Under the pieces are notes generated by a model. It made no database searches. It worked only from the letters and a program-made list of their open reading frames with translations, and was not told the DNA's origin. 64,000 nt of DNA from an uncultured Rhodospirillaceae bacterium (lineage in GTDB: Bacteria; Pseudomonadota; Alphaproteobacteria; Rhodospirillales; Casp-alpha2). The position numbers and the translations under genes were made by a program. The DNA is taken from the NCBI GenBank assembly GCA_913030825.1, contig CAJWCU010000002.1, positions 235,155 to 299,154 of the forward strand, given 5' to 3'. Shown piece after piece: positions 16,188-24,515 of this stretch. Positions within the stretch are counted from its first letter, which is position 1; every line of letters begins with the position of its first letter.

Positions 16188-17201
16188 TCAGCCCCCCTCA
16201 GCGCCGCCCGTTGGCGTGGGCTCGCCCAGCACGTCGGCCATTCCGCCGAACATCATGCTGACGAATTGAATGATGAGTGTGACCGCGAACACCCCGACCA
16301 GTACGGTCATCAGGTACAGGATGTACATGCCGTCGCCGACGCCTTCGATCTCGAAGGTCCGCAGGGCGCTGTTGAGGATGCCGGTGCGGCCTGCCGTGCC
16401 GACGCTCAGGATCAGCCAGCAGAACGGCATGCCGAGCACCAGGGCACCGATGGCGTTGACCAGCCCGCGACGGCGGGGATTTGCTTCCGCGTAAAGCAGA
16501 TCAATCCGCACATGGCCATCCTCATAAAGGGTGTAGGCGCAGCCCAGCATGAATAGGGCCGCGTACCAGAAGCGGACCAGATCGCCCATGTAGGTCTGTT
16601 CGTAGGAAAACACGAAGCGGAACAGCACGATTAGTAGTTCGGCGACGACGATCATCAGGACCAGCCAAGGTAGCGCCAGGACCCGTGTGCGAAGCGCGAT
16701 GGCGAGCCCGATTGCGACCAATGGCATGTGCACATAGGCACCGCGCAATTCCGCGCGCCCCAGAGTATCTGCCAGCGGCGCGCCGACCAGGCCGATCAGG
16801 AGTTCCTCGCCCTTCAGAAAGGCAAGAGTGAAGTCGATCAGACCGATCAACAGAACGGCCCAGAACCCGGCGCGGATTAGCACGGCATTGAGCCCAAAGA
16901 CCCGCTGGTGGTCGGTTCTCAGGCTGTGATCCCTGGTGCGTGTGACATGGGCGGCGGCGGCCAGTGCGGCGGCAGCGTAGATGGCCACCTGTAACCAGAT
17001 GCGGGGATCGTGGCCGCCAGTGGACGGGTTGGCCAAAAGCCTGACGCCAGGCCATCCGAGCCAATTAGTCAGGAAATTATTGAATAGAAAGGCGGCAAGT
17101 ACGCCGATGATGGTCCAACCAAAAACTCTCGTCAGGGCTATGGGGAAGTTCGGTATGGAAGCAAAGCCAGCATTTCGTTTGTTCTGCTTAAGCTCCGGCA
17201 T
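16188..17201 (-). CDS. TRAP transporter small permease (DctQ-like), elongated
   Basis: 337 aa, about twice the usual DctQ length. Helices in the N-terminal half (FGWTIIGVLAAFLFNNFL; IYAAAALAAAAHV; LIGLIDFTLAFLKGEELL) precede the typical DctQ core (FVFSYEQTYMGDLVRFWYA; RIDLLYAEANPRRRGLVNAIGALV; VGVFAVTLIIQFVSMMFGG). It partners the large permease gene that starts 2 bases after its stop. It starts 9 bases after lspA and is probably cotranscribed with it. Confidence 0.87.
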   Translation of the reverse strand: MPELKQNKRNAGFASIPNFPIALTRVFGWTIIGVLAAFLFNNFLTNWLGWPGVRLLANPSTGGHDPRIWLQVAIYAAAALAAAAHVTRTRDHSLRTDHQRVFGLNAVLIRAGFWAVLLIGLIDFTLAFLKGEELLIGLVGAPLADTLGRAELRGAYVHMPLVAIGLAIALRTRVLALPWLVLMIVVAELLIVLFRFVFSYEQTYMGDLVRFWYAALFMLGCAYTLYEDGHVRIDLLYAEANPRRRGLVNAIGALVLGMPFCWLILSVGTAGRTGILNSALRTFEIEGVGDGMYILYLMTVLVGVFAVTLIIQFVSMMFGGMADVLGEPTPTGGAEGG

Positions 17202-17210
17202 GATGCCCCC

Positions 17211-17750
17211 TTAACCCTTATTTTTCGTGCCGTTCAGGAACGTCGACGTCAAAATCAAAAACGCGCCGAGGAAAATGAAAACATCGGCAGCGTTGAAGGC
17301 CGGCCAGTGCAGTCCTTGCCAATGAAAATCGAGGAAATCGGTCACAGCACCTTGTCGCCAACGATCGATGATGTTTCCGAGTGCACCGCCCGCGACCAGA
17401 GCCAGTCCTCTGCGCTCTCCCGGTAAGCAGGATCTTAGTGCCCAGATCATCAGCAGGCTGGCGATCGCAAAAGAGAGAAGAGCCAGTGTTCCTGGTCGGG
17501 AAGCAAAAAAATCTTGAAACATGCCGAAACTCACGCCGGTGTTGAAGGTCAACATCAGGTTAAAAAAGGAGGTCACCTCGATCACTCTCGGCGGGTCCAT
17601 CACTCTGGTAAGGATGATCCACTTAGTCACCTGATCGCCAGCCGTCGCCCCTGCCGCCAGGAACAACAGCGAAAGTGTATGCAATCCGGTCTGCCGGCAG
17701 CGATTGCCGAAGATTAGTCTGGGCAATATACCACCAATCCATTTCTCCAT
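17211..17750 (-). CDS. lspA: Signal peptidase II
   Basis: 179 aa from ATG 17750 (GGGGAG six bases upstream; ATG 17768 is an alternative without a Shine-Dalgarno). Four membrane helices and the LspA motifs: GDQVTKW, NTGVSFGMF, GGALGNIIDRW, VTDFLDFHW and PAFNAADVFIFLG, where the two Asp of DR...TD and NAAD form the active site. It cleaves lipoprotein signal peptides. In lead/cadmium resistance clusters lspA-like genes (pbrC type) accompany metal exporters. The neighbouring CDF exporter and MerR gene suggest this copy belongs to metal resistance and is not the housekeeping copy. Confidence 0.92.
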   Translation of the reverse strand: MEKWIGGILPRLIFGNRCRQTGLHTLSLLFLAAGATAGDQVTKWIILTRVMDPPRVIEVTSFFNLMLTFNTGVSFGMFQDFFASRPGTLALLSFAIASLLMIWALRSCLPGERRGLALVAGGALGNIIDRWRQGAVTDFLDFHWQGLHWPAFNAADVFIFLGAFLILTSTFLNGTKNKG

Positions 17751-17838
17751 TCCTTGCTCCCCGGCCATCGTTGTCTATATTTACAATCGATATGGCCGAC
17801 GCCCCCTGACACTTCTGGGGGGGCTGATCGAATCGTAA

Positions 17839-17876
17839 AAAAAAAGACGGCGCAGAACGCCTCCCCGAGGCTTTTT
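17839..17876. terminator. Bidirectional intrinsic terminator
   Basis: Reading plus, GCCTC-CCC-GAGGC (17859-17871) is followed by TTTTT. Reading minus, GGCG-TTCTG-CGCC is followed by nine Ts (plus-strand A-run 17837-17845). The minus-reading stem would end the CDF exporter transcript before lspA. Confidence 0.6.
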
Positions 17877-17987
17877 CATTTAAAGTGCCTCTGTTCAGCG
17901 CCTGCGCCGCCAACAGGAAAACTAACGGCTTCGATAAACACCTCGTCAATTCGAAATCCAACCGGCGCGCATATCGCAACTTCAAAG

Positions 17988-18686
17988 CTATACAGCCTCT
18001 TGTTTGATATCTGCCCTTTGGCACTCGTCGATATTCTTATTCCCATGTTTTCCACGTGCCGTTTGGCCGGCCTGCGTGCTGGTCCACTCTGATCTTGCCT
18101 GGAGGACAATCTGCGTTGCCGACCAAAGAAACAGCCCGGCCATGATGGCGGCAACGATAAGGTCGGGCCATGCAGTGCCGGTAAACCAGACACCTGCCGC
18201 TGCCAACATAACAGCCACGTTTCCGATGGCATCGTTTCGGCTGCAAAGCCAGACAGAGCGGACATTCGCATCCCCGTCTTTAAATCGCCTCAACAAAAGG
18301 ACACTGATAATATTGGCGGCCAGCGCCATGAAACCGATTGCGCCCATGACTGTCGCCGAAGGCATACCCAGAATTAGGACCTGATACGCTGTTGAGCCGA
18401 ACACCCAAAGCCCCATAGCACCGAGACTGAACCCTTTCGCGAGCGCGGCCATTGCCCGAATTCTGACAGACATGCCGATGACAAATAAGCTGATTGCATA
18501 GGTTGCGGTGTCACCAAGAAAGTCGAGCGCATCCGCTTGCAAGGCTTTCGACCCAGCAAAACCGCCTGCGGTCATTTCGACGAAGAACATTGAACCGTTA
18601 ATCGCGATAACAGCCCATAGCGCACGTTTGAAATCCTTTGATGCCCCATCGAATTTGGCGGTATCTCCGCAACAATTGGCACTCAT
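17988..18686 (-). CDS. Cation diffusion facilitator family metal exporter
   Basis: 232 aa. Six predicted helices, N-terminal MSANCCGD, and CDF site-A residues in helix 2 (ADALDFLGDTATYAISLFVIG) and helix 5 (SRNDAIGNVAVML). The long soluble C-terminal domain of classical CDF proteins is missing; a short hydrophilic tail (TARGKHGNKNIDECQ) takes its place, as in DmeF-like and similar short CDFs. It exports Zn/Cd/Co-type divalent metals or Pb against protons. Divergent from the MerR gene, with a 19-base-spacer operator between. Confidence 0.88.
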   Translation of the reverse strand: MSANCCGDTAKFDGASKDFKRALWAVIAINGSMFFVEMTAGGFAGSKALQADALDFLGDTATYAISLFVIGMSVRIRAMAALAKGFSLGAMGLWVFGSTAYQVLILGMPSATVMGAIGFMALAANIISVLLLRRFKDGDANVRSVWLCSRNDAIGNVAVMLAAAGVWFTGTAWPDLIVAAIMAGLFLWSATQIVLQARSEWTSTQAGQTARGKHGNKNIDECQRADIKQEAV

Positions 18687-18762
18687 ATGGATCGACTCCT
18701 TTAATCCGTGGCGGGCACGTTCATTGAAACTGTCCGCCGCTTTGCATTCGTCGATCCGCAGA

Positions 18763-18793
18763 TGCTACAATCTATAATCGTTGTAGGAGCAAT
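18763..18793 (-). promoter_or_regulatory. MerR-type promoter/operator of CDF gene
   Basis: Minus strand: -35 TTGCTC (18793-18788), a 19-base spacer carrying the dyad CTACAA...TTGTAG, and -10 TAGCAT (18768-18763). The 19-base spacing and central dyad between divergent CDF and merR-family genes are the standard ZntR/CadR/PbrR arrangement. The same site overlaps the start region of the regulator, suggesting autoregulation. Confidence 0.7.
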
Positions 18794-18804
18794 AGGAAAA
18801 ACTG

Positions 18805-19242
18805 ATGACCGTTGAAAGCACCTCCATCGGGGAATTGGCTGAGCGTGCCGGATGTACGGTCCAGATCATCCGCCATTACGAGAAAATCGGACTGTTGCCG
18901 GAGCCAAGACGGACCAGGGGTAACCGTCGCATCTACTCCGAAGCTCAGGCATCTCGGCTGGTTTTCATTCGTCATTGCCGACAACTGGGGTTCAGTTTAG
19001 ACGATATCCGCCAATTGCTGTCGTTCTGCGGTCAGTCAAATCAGTCATGCGCGCAAGTAGACATGATCGCTCGTAAACACCTCGGTCACGTTCAGGAACG
19101 ACTCGCGCGCCTTCGGTCTATGGAGCGGGAGCTCAAGCGAATGATCTGCGAATGTAATGGCGGGAAGGTGGCGGAATGCAAAATCATCGAGGTCTTGGCG
19201 GATCACTCGAAGTGTTTGAGCGATGACCATTCATCTGCCTGA
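18805..19242 (+). CDS. MerR-family regulator, CadR/PbrR/ZntR-like
   Basis: 145 aa. Winged-helix IGELAERAGCTVQIIRHYEKIGLL, including a Cys in the DNA-binding domain as in PbrR. Metal cysteines CGQSNQSCAQVD and CECNGGKVAECKIIEVL match the C...C-N6-9-C pattern of the Zn/Cd/Pb-sensing branch, not the CueR pattern. The C-terminus is short (SKCLSDDHSSA). It is the presumed activator of the divergent CDF exporter. Confidence 0.88.
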   Translation: MTVESTSIGELAERAGCTVQIIRHYEKIGLLPEPRRTRGNRRIYSEAQASRLVFIRHCRQLGFSLDDIRQLLSFCGQSNQSCAQVDMIARKHLGHVQERLARLRSMERELKRMICECNGGKVAECKIIEVLADHSKCLSDDHSSA

Positions 19243-19421
19243 TTTTATCGCGCTTTCTGCTAGTATCGCCTTCGTGTGACATCTACGCCCAGCTACACGA
19301 AAGTGTCTTGTGATCGAAGGCTGGGAGCGTGTGTTCGTGTGCTTTAAAGCATCAAATAGCTGCACTAAGCCGCTGTTCTTGAGAAGACCATTTCAATCTG
19401 TAGGCGGATGGCAAGGTCAGA

Positions 19422-19886
19422 CTAGGTTCGCTCCGGCTTACGCCATCCCGGTTCCACACAGGTCCGCCAGGACCAAAGTTTCGCCATGGCGATGTAAATG
19501 AATGATGCGGACCAAGCTATCAGCAACAGGCCGTTCAGGGTCTCGATGCCCGTGATGAAGCGCAAGTGATCCGATGGCACGATGTCGCCCATGCCGAGGG
19601 AGGTATAGGCGACGATGGAGAAATAAAAATAATCCAACGGCCCAACGATCTGAGGGCCTTCGAGGCTGCCGATCTCAAGTATTCGTTCCCCGAAGGCATA
19701 GGCAGCGGAATACAGTGCGACTTCAACGATATGGGCAGAGAGCGTCAGCAGCCAAATGATCAGGATCCGCCGCTCCGCCGTCATCGCGAAGTTCGACATC
19801 CCGCCGGACAGCCATCGGAAGACGGCGTAATGCAGGAGGAAAGTCGTGATGACCAGGAAAACCGATATGCCCACTGCGGCGCCCAT
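19422..19886 (-). CDS. Two-helix potassium-channel-family membrane protein
   Basis: 154 aa. Helices at the N-terminus (ISVFLVITTFLLHYAVF; ILIIWLLTLSAHIVEVALY), then a pore loop with TSLGMGDI, a variant of the K+ filter TVGYGD, and a last helix (TLNGLLLIAWSASFIYIAM). No cytoplasmic RCK domain. The filter change (Met for Tyr) makes K+ selectivity uncertain. It lies 72 bases after the unknown gene 19959-20345, behind the same CueR-type promoter. Confidence 0.75.
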   Translation of the reverse strand: MGAAVGISVFLVITTFLLHYAVFRWLSGGMSNFAMTAERRILIIWLLTLSAHIVEVALYSAAYAFGERILEIGSLEGPQIVGPLDYFYFSIVAYTSLGMGDIVPSDHLRFITGIETLNGLLLIAWSASFIYIAMAKLWSWRTCVEPGWRKPERT

Positions 19887-19958
19887 CTGAACCTCCTCTC
19901 ATATTATGGTCATTGAGAACCCAATAGTTACTTTGAGCATGCTAGAGTTGAAGTCTCT

Positions 19959-20345
19959 CTAGGACTCTATCGGCTTCATGTCTTCTCTTGTTCCAAGAAC
20001 CGTCATCGCCCGACCGGGGTCGATCATCGAAATGAAGACCGAACGCTCATAGGCGTCGGTGACAAGGGAGGCTTGCCGCAGGAGCTCTTCCTGGCGTTGC
20101 CGATAGCGGTCAAGGCCCTGAGTATCTTCCAATATTTGATTTACGGTTTCCGGGTCTCTGACGAACGTCGCGAACTGCGGCCGACGCTCTGCTCCCTTGA
20201 TGCTCCTCGCCTCACTTTCCCGAAGATCAAGGCGATCCGCCTGATCTGCAGCCAGAGGCGCCGATGGGGCAATCGCAGCCTCTGTCCCGACCGTTGGGAT
20301 GGGCGGAATAAGGCCAGAATAAAAATCTGTCTGAATGCCGATCAT
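19959..20345 (-). CDS. Unknown soluble protein under CueR-type promoter
   Basis: 128 aa from ATG 20345 (GGAG eight bases upstream). No signal peptide, membrane helix or cysteine. The N-terminus is Pro/Ala-rich (GLIPPIPTVGTEAAIAPSAP), the rest charged and helical (LDRYRQRQEELLRQASLV; RSVFISMIDPGRAM). I do not recognise the family. The first 35 residues look like flagellar/phage-type low-complexity leader regions but that is weak. Its own CueR-like promoter suggests a copper-linked function. Confidence 0.7.
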   Translation of the reverse strand: MIGIQTDFYSGLIPPIPTVGTEAAIAPSAPLAADQADRLDLRESEARSIKGAERRPQFATFVRDPETVNQILEDTQGLDRYRQRQEELLRQASLVTDAYERSVFISMIDPGRAMTVLGTREDMKPIES

Positions 20346-20383
20346 CGAAGTCACTCCATTCCATTGGTTCTCCGATGGTTGCC

Positions 20384-20414
20384 AACATAGGACCTCCAGT
20401 CGCCGGAGGGTCAA
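20384..20414 (-). promoter_or_regulatory. CueR-type promoter 1
   Basis: Minus strand: TTGACC (20414-20409), 19-base spacer starting CTCCGG and containing CTGGAGG, then TATGTT (20389-20384). One of eight sites in this window with identical -35, spacer length and CTCC...GGAG dyad. Drives 19959-20345 and probably the channel gene. Confidence 0.8.
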
Positions 20415-20529
20415 GGATAAGATTGAAGAGAATGACGTAAGACCAATCGATCAGGGCGACGTGACGAGCCGTACACTGGCGAAGTCTGCGTCTGCGAGCC
20501 GAAGGCATGGAGATGACGTGAAATTATAA

Positions 20530-21474
20530 TTAGTCGGCAGGCGACGATGCGGCCCGATGTCTGTTGAGTGAAAGCGTATCACCTGACCGGCTTACCAACG
20601 TCACGCCGACGATCGTCAACGGTATGCCGATAAAATGTGCCCACCCGAACGTTTCGTCAAAGAAGGTCATGCCGAGAAGAATACCGAATATCGGCACGAG
20701 AAAGGCGAAGGCGTTCGCCCGGTTGAGCGGGGTGTGTTCGAGCGCCGAGAACCAGAGGTAATACGCAAGAGCCGTCCCGAAGATACTGAGACCGAGCAAA
20801 GAGGCAACGAAGGCAGGCGTCCATTGCACGCTTGCGGGATCTTCCAGGTACCAAGCAGCTGCCCCTAAAGGAACGCTCCCGATAAGCGTTTGCAGGCCCA
20901 TCGCCATCAGCACGTCAACCTTACCGGCGATTTTCTTGATCAAGACGTTGCTGATCGTGATTCCGACTGCCGCCAGCAAAATGTAGGAGATACCCAGGGC
21001 GTAGGTTTCCCCGCCAGTTAAAAAGAACTGCGGGACGGCGATCACCACGATCCCGACAAATCCCAAAAGCAATCCAAGCTTCCCCCGAACGGAAACGGTT
21101 TCGCCAAGCATGAGTGCGGCAAGGAACGCCGCCATGAGCGGCTGTGTATTGGCGACAACCGTTGCGACGCCAGGCGTCACGAATTCAGCGGCATGGAACA
21201 TGCCGAGGAATCCGAGGCTCGTTGCGCCCAGGCCGATAAAGGTGATGATGGCCCAATCCCTTCCGGTGGCGGGAAGAGGGCGGCGAAGTGCGGCCGCAAG
21301 GATCATGAGCGCTGCGCCCGCGATAACCGCGCGCAAGGCTGCGAAGGTCAAATGCGGCGAGAACCCGATCCCGGCCGTGATGAGCGGAAAGCACGACGCC
21401 CAAAGCACCATCACCACGAGAATCTGCAGCGTCGAAATGCGCGAGACGGAAGATTTCGGTTGGTCGGAATCCAT
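20530..21474 (-). CDS. EamA/DMT-family transporter
   Basis: 314 aa with about ten helices in two EamA repeats (VMVLWASCFPLITAGIGF ... VATVVANTQPLMAAFLAALML; AVGITISNVLIKKI ... TPLNRANAFAFLVPIFGILLG). Drug/metabolite exporters of this family move amino acids, sugars or drugs; nothing here fixes the substrate. It stands alone, divergent from the lycopene-cyclase-like gene and without a CueR-type site. Confidence 0.87.
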   Translation of the reverse strand: MDSDQPKSSVSRISTLQILVVMVLWASCFPLITAGIGFSPHLTFAALRAVIAGAALMILAAALRRPLPATGRDWAIITFIGLGATSLGFLGMFHAAEFVTPGVATVVANTQPLMAAFLAALMLGETVSVRGKLGLLLGFVGIVVIAVPQFFLTGGETYALGISYILLAAVGITISNVLIKKIAGKVDVLMAMGLQTLIGSVPLGAAAWYLEDPASVQWTPAFVASLLGLSIFGTALAYYLWFSALEHTPLNRANAFAFLVPIFGILLGMTFFDETFGWAHFIGIPLTIVGVTLVSRSGDTLSLNRHRAASSPAD

Positions 21475-21532
21475 TTAATGCGCTACCTCGATTTTATCGT
21501 GTTCCAGGAGGTGTAGCAGAAGGAGGCATGTC

Positions 21533-22243
21533 ATGCATGAGCTGGTGCCGGAAAAATTCGTGTGGTTTGTCTGGGCGTCCGCATTCCTTGTTCCGTGGAT
21601 GGTGGCTTTTGGCGCGTTCCCGGCCCATCGCAGAGTAATTCTTTGGGCGAGCCTGTTTACGACACCGTTCGGTTTGACGGAGCCCTTGTTCGTGCCTGAG
21701 TATTGGAACCCACCCAGTCTCTTCGATCTCGCGCAACGGACGGGGTTCGATATCGAAAGCCTCATTTTCTGCTTTGGCATCGGCGGGGTCGGCGCGGTTT
21801 CGTACAACATCCTGACGGGAAAAAGTCACGGACGAATGAGTTCGATGGCGCGCCGGCTCGCAAGTCATCGGTTTCATTTTTGGGCCGTGGCGACGCCGTT
21901 CCTTGTGTTCCCTGTCCTCTATCTGATGGAGTGGAACCCCATCTATCCGGCGATCGTCGCCATGGCATTGGGCGCCGTTTCGACGATGCTCTGTCGACGC
22001 GACCTGATTTCCAAAACTTGGGTCGGAGGCGTGTTGTTCCTTGTCTATTACCTAGTCTTTCTTGCCGGACTGGAGTGGCTGTCACCTGGTTACATCGGCA
22101 AGGTTTGGAACCTTGAGTCACTGTCCGGAATATTGATTTACGGCATGCCCATTGAGGAGCTTCTTTTCGCCGTCATGTTCGGCGCCTATTGGTCCGGGGT
22201 CTATGAGCATTTCACATGGCGGCGCGTGACAGATATACATTGA
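21533..22243 (+). CDS. Lycopene-cyclase-domain membrane protein
   Basis: 236 aa, seven or so helices. Matches the small-bacterial/fungal lycopene cyclase fold: TTPFGLTEPLFVPEYWNPPSLFDL, FDIESLIFCFGIGG and the PIEELLFAVMFG motif in the last helix. The classical cyclase is an essentially similar tandem unit; many single proteins of this type occur without carotenoid genes. None are nearby, so the reaction is open. AAGGAGG precedes the ATG. The DUF6629 gene follows after 43 bases and is probably cotranscribed. Confidence 0.8.
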   Translation: MHELVPEKFVWFVWASAFLVPWMVAFGAFPAHRRVILWASLFTTPFGLTEPLFVPEYWNPPSLFDLAQRTGFDIESLIFCFGIGGVGAVSYNILTGKSHGRMSSMARRLASHRFHFWAVATPFLVFPVLYLMEWNPIYPAIVAMALGAVSTMLCRRDLISKTWVGGVLFLVYYLVFLAGLEWLSPGYIGKVWNLESLSGILIYGMPIEELLFAVMFGAYWSGVYEHFTWRRVTDIH

Positions 22244-22286
22244 GGACTGAACTTATGAGCATGATCTGAAATGGCCCGCGCGAGAG

Positions 22287-22973
22287 ATGTGTTTTTCTGA
22301 AGCCGTGAGTTTCGCGACCGGCGGCGTGTTGATCGCCGGCGGCGGTTTCGCGACCTATAAGGCCGCGGCGTTGAACAGGCGTTACCTCCCCTTCGCGTTG
22401 ATGCCCGCGATGGCTGGCGTCCAGCAGTTGTTCGAGGGGCATGTCTGGATGGGATTGAATGTCGGCGATCCGACAATGGTCTGGTGGGCGGCGCTCGGCT
22501 TCATGTTCTTTTCCTGGTTCATGTGGCCTGCCTGGGTTCCCTTCAGTGTCTATGTATTGGAGCCTCCGGAAAGTCGTCGTAAAAAAATGTTCCTGTTGTT
22601 TGCGGTCGCCGGTGTCGCGTTGGGCGGCGTTCTCTTCGTGCCGCATCTTTTGAACGCGGATTGGATTGATGTCGGTATCAACAACCGGTCCTTGGCGTAT
22701 GAAGACACCATGTTCCTCGACTATCTCATGCCGCGCTGGATGACATACTTGATCTATCTTTTCCTGATCGTCGCGCCGACGCTTTTGTCGACATACCTTC
22801 ATGTCCGCTGGTTTGGGGTAACGCTGATCGTCACGCTTACCGTCGTCTATCTGTTCTTGAGCTACGCCTACATATCGTTTTTCTGTTTGTTGGCTGGACT
22901 TGGTACCCTCCATCTCATCTACATCATCCTGCGCAACAAATGCCGCAGGGAATGCCCGGTGTTGTTTTCATAG
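22287..22973 (+). CDS. DUF6629-family membrane protein
   Basis: 228 aa, seven helices. Starts MCFSEAVSFATGGVLIAGG, the hallmark N-terminus (MCFS-A-SF) of the DUF6629 family, with QQLFEGHVWMGL in helix 2-3. Function unknown. These proteins are often paired with lycopene-cyclase-domain proteins, as here. No metal motif. Confidence 0.78.
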   Translation: MCFSEAVSFATGGVLIAGGGFATYKAAALNRRYLPFALMPAMAGVQQLFEGHVWMGLNVGDPTMVWWAALGFMFFSWFMWPAWVPFSVYVLEPPESRRKKMFLLFAVAGVALGGVLFVPHLLNADWIDVGINNRSLAYEDTMFLDYLMPRWMTYLIYLFLIVAPTLLSTYLHVRWFGVTLIVTLTVVYLFLSYAYISFFCLLAGLGTLHLIYIILRNKCRRECPVLFS

Positions 22974-23013
22974 TAACCGCGCATTCCATTCTAGAAACGC
23001 GACCTAGAAACTC

Positions 23014-23044
23014 TTGACCCTCCGGTTGCAGGAGGGGGCATGTT
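23014..23044 (+). promoter_or_regulatory. CueR-type promoter 2
   Basis: TTGACC (23014-23019), 19-base spacer with CTCCGG...AGGAGG, then CATGTT (23039-23044). Drives the YHS-domain and DUF5676 genes. Confidence 0.82.
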
Positions 23045-23101
23045 CATTCTGTTCCCACCGAAGTCCGTAGGCGGGAAGGCGAACAAGGGAGTTCCGATAA
23101 A

Positions 23102-23455
23102 ATGGAAGCTCTGGTCTACTTCGTCATCTGGGGCGTGTTTATCTTTCTCATGATGCGCATGGGATGCGGCAGCCATGTCATGGGGCATTCGCATCGACAT
23201 GGCGGTGCCGGCGAGGAAAAAGGTCAAGATGCCGAAAGGCGGCAGGACTTGAAATGGTATCCGCCGGCAGAAGATATCGATCCCGTCTGCAAGAAGCAGG
23301 TCAGAACCGCCGACGCGAAGCCCAGCGTTTACGAAGGCTACGTCTATTACTTCTGCTCGCGCGAGTGCCGGGAGCTTTTCGAGACCAAACCGGACCTCTA
23401 CGTCGGGCAGAGTGACGATGCTTCTAACCCGAGATTGGAGGCGCACAATGCCTAA
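23102..23455 (+). CDS. Membrane-anchored YHS-domain protein
   Basis: 117 aa. N-terminal helix (ALVYFVIWGVFIFLMMRMG), a Cys/His-rich linker (GCGSHVMGHSHRHGG), then a YHS domain: DPVCKKQVRT ... YYFCSRECRELFETKPDLY with its metal-ligand cysteines. YHS domains chaperone copper and silver. Similar YHS domains start the P-type ATPase at 39023. Immediate CueR-type promoter upstream; overlaps the DUF5676 gene by 8 bases. Confidence 0.87.
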   Translation: MEALVYFVIWGVFIFLMMRMGCGSHVMGHSHRHGGAGEEKGQDAERRQDLKWYPPAEDIDPVCKKQVRTADAKPSVYEGYVYYFCSRECRELFETKPDLYVGQSDDASNPRLEAHNA

Positions 23456-23777
23456 TCCGTCAGATACAAAGGTCTCTGAACCAGCCCGCCCCGGGACGCC
23501 ACTGGCCGGCTCGAGCCGAGTTTCCCGCATGCCGGTCATGGCGCTTGGCAACAGCTTATGCGTCTTCTTGGCCATCACCTATCTGCTTTGTGTCGGCTTC
23601 GACCTGCTGTTCCCTGATTATGCCATGTACCGTGTCTGGCAGCCTCTGTTGCCGGGCTTTACCTGGCTGACATGGCCGAGCTTCTTCCTGGGTCTCGTCG
23701 AGAGCGCTGCGTACGGGTGGTACGTCGCGTTGGTGTTCGGGCCGCTATACAACTTCTTCGCCTCGCGGAAAGGTTAA
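23448..23777 (+). CDS. DUF5676-family membrane protein
   Basis: 109 aa from ATG 23448 (GGAG eight bases upstream). Two helices; the second half FFLGLVESAAYGWYVALVFG followed by PLYNFF is the DUF5676 signature. Members sit beside copper-exporting ATPases and YHS proteins; the function is unknown. Confidence 0.85.
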   Translation: MPNPSDTKVSEPARPGTPLAGSSRVSRMPVMALGNSLCVFLAITYLLCVGFDLLFPDYAMYRVWQPLLPGFTWLTWPSFFLGLVESAAYGWYVALVFGPLYNFFASRKG

Positions 23778-23827
23778 AACCTCTCCAGAGCGATGCCTCT
23801 CATGTAAATACTCATTCGGAGTCAGTC

Positions 23828-24515
23828 ATGACAGCGCAGCTCACGTTCCTTGGAGGTGTCGGCACCGTCACCGGATCAAAGTATCTGCTTACATTTGGTG
23901 GTCAGCGGGTGCTTGCCGATTGCGGCTTGTTTCAGGGTTTCAAGAAGCTGCGTCAGAAGAACTGGGCCCCGCTGCCAATCGAGCCGAGCGAGATTGACGC
24001 CGTGGTCCTGACGCATGCGCACCTTGACCATTCGGGATATCTTCCTCTCTTGGTCAGGAATGGGTTCAAGGGACCTGTCTACACCACCTCTGCGACGACT
24101 GAATTGTGTGGGATCCTGCTGCCGGACAGCGGTCATCTGCAGGAACGCGACGCGGAATTTGCCAATCGACACGGCTTCTCCAAACACCGGCCGGCCGCCC
24201 CCCTATATACTGAAGGGAATGCGTGGAATTGCCTTGGCCACTTCCGCGTCTGCCCATACGAGGTGGACACCGAAGTCACTGATGCACTTCAAATAAGATT
24301 CCTGCCAGCGGACCATCTAATCATGGAGTCAACCTACGGAAACCACCTTCATGATCCGGCGAACGTAGAGAATGCTTTGGCCGAGACGATCTCGAGGGTG
24401 GCGGCCAGAGTCGGAACCGTCCTGATTCCGGCTTTTGCCGTCGGCCGCGTCCAGTCGATCCTATTTCATCTGCAGCGGTTCAAGGTGTTCAAACGTATTC
24501 CTAACCTGCCGGTTC
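23828..24515 (+). pseudogene. MBL-fold/beta-CASP hydrolase, deleted and inactive
   Basis: Begins as a good beta-CASP metallo-beta-lactamase (LTFLGGVGTVTGSKYLL; THAHLDHSG). At about 24308-24315 the reading frame jumps from LQIRFLPA straight to DHLIMESTYG. That removes the ~40-residue segment with the metal-binding His (GHILGS) and Asp (SGDLG). Near 24510 (RIPNLPV) the protein ends by fusion, out of frame, into a PRPP-synthetase gene, losing the RMMBL C-terminus. The frame runs on to 24670 as nonsense sequence. Two separate deletions therefore show decay. Confidence 0.85.
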
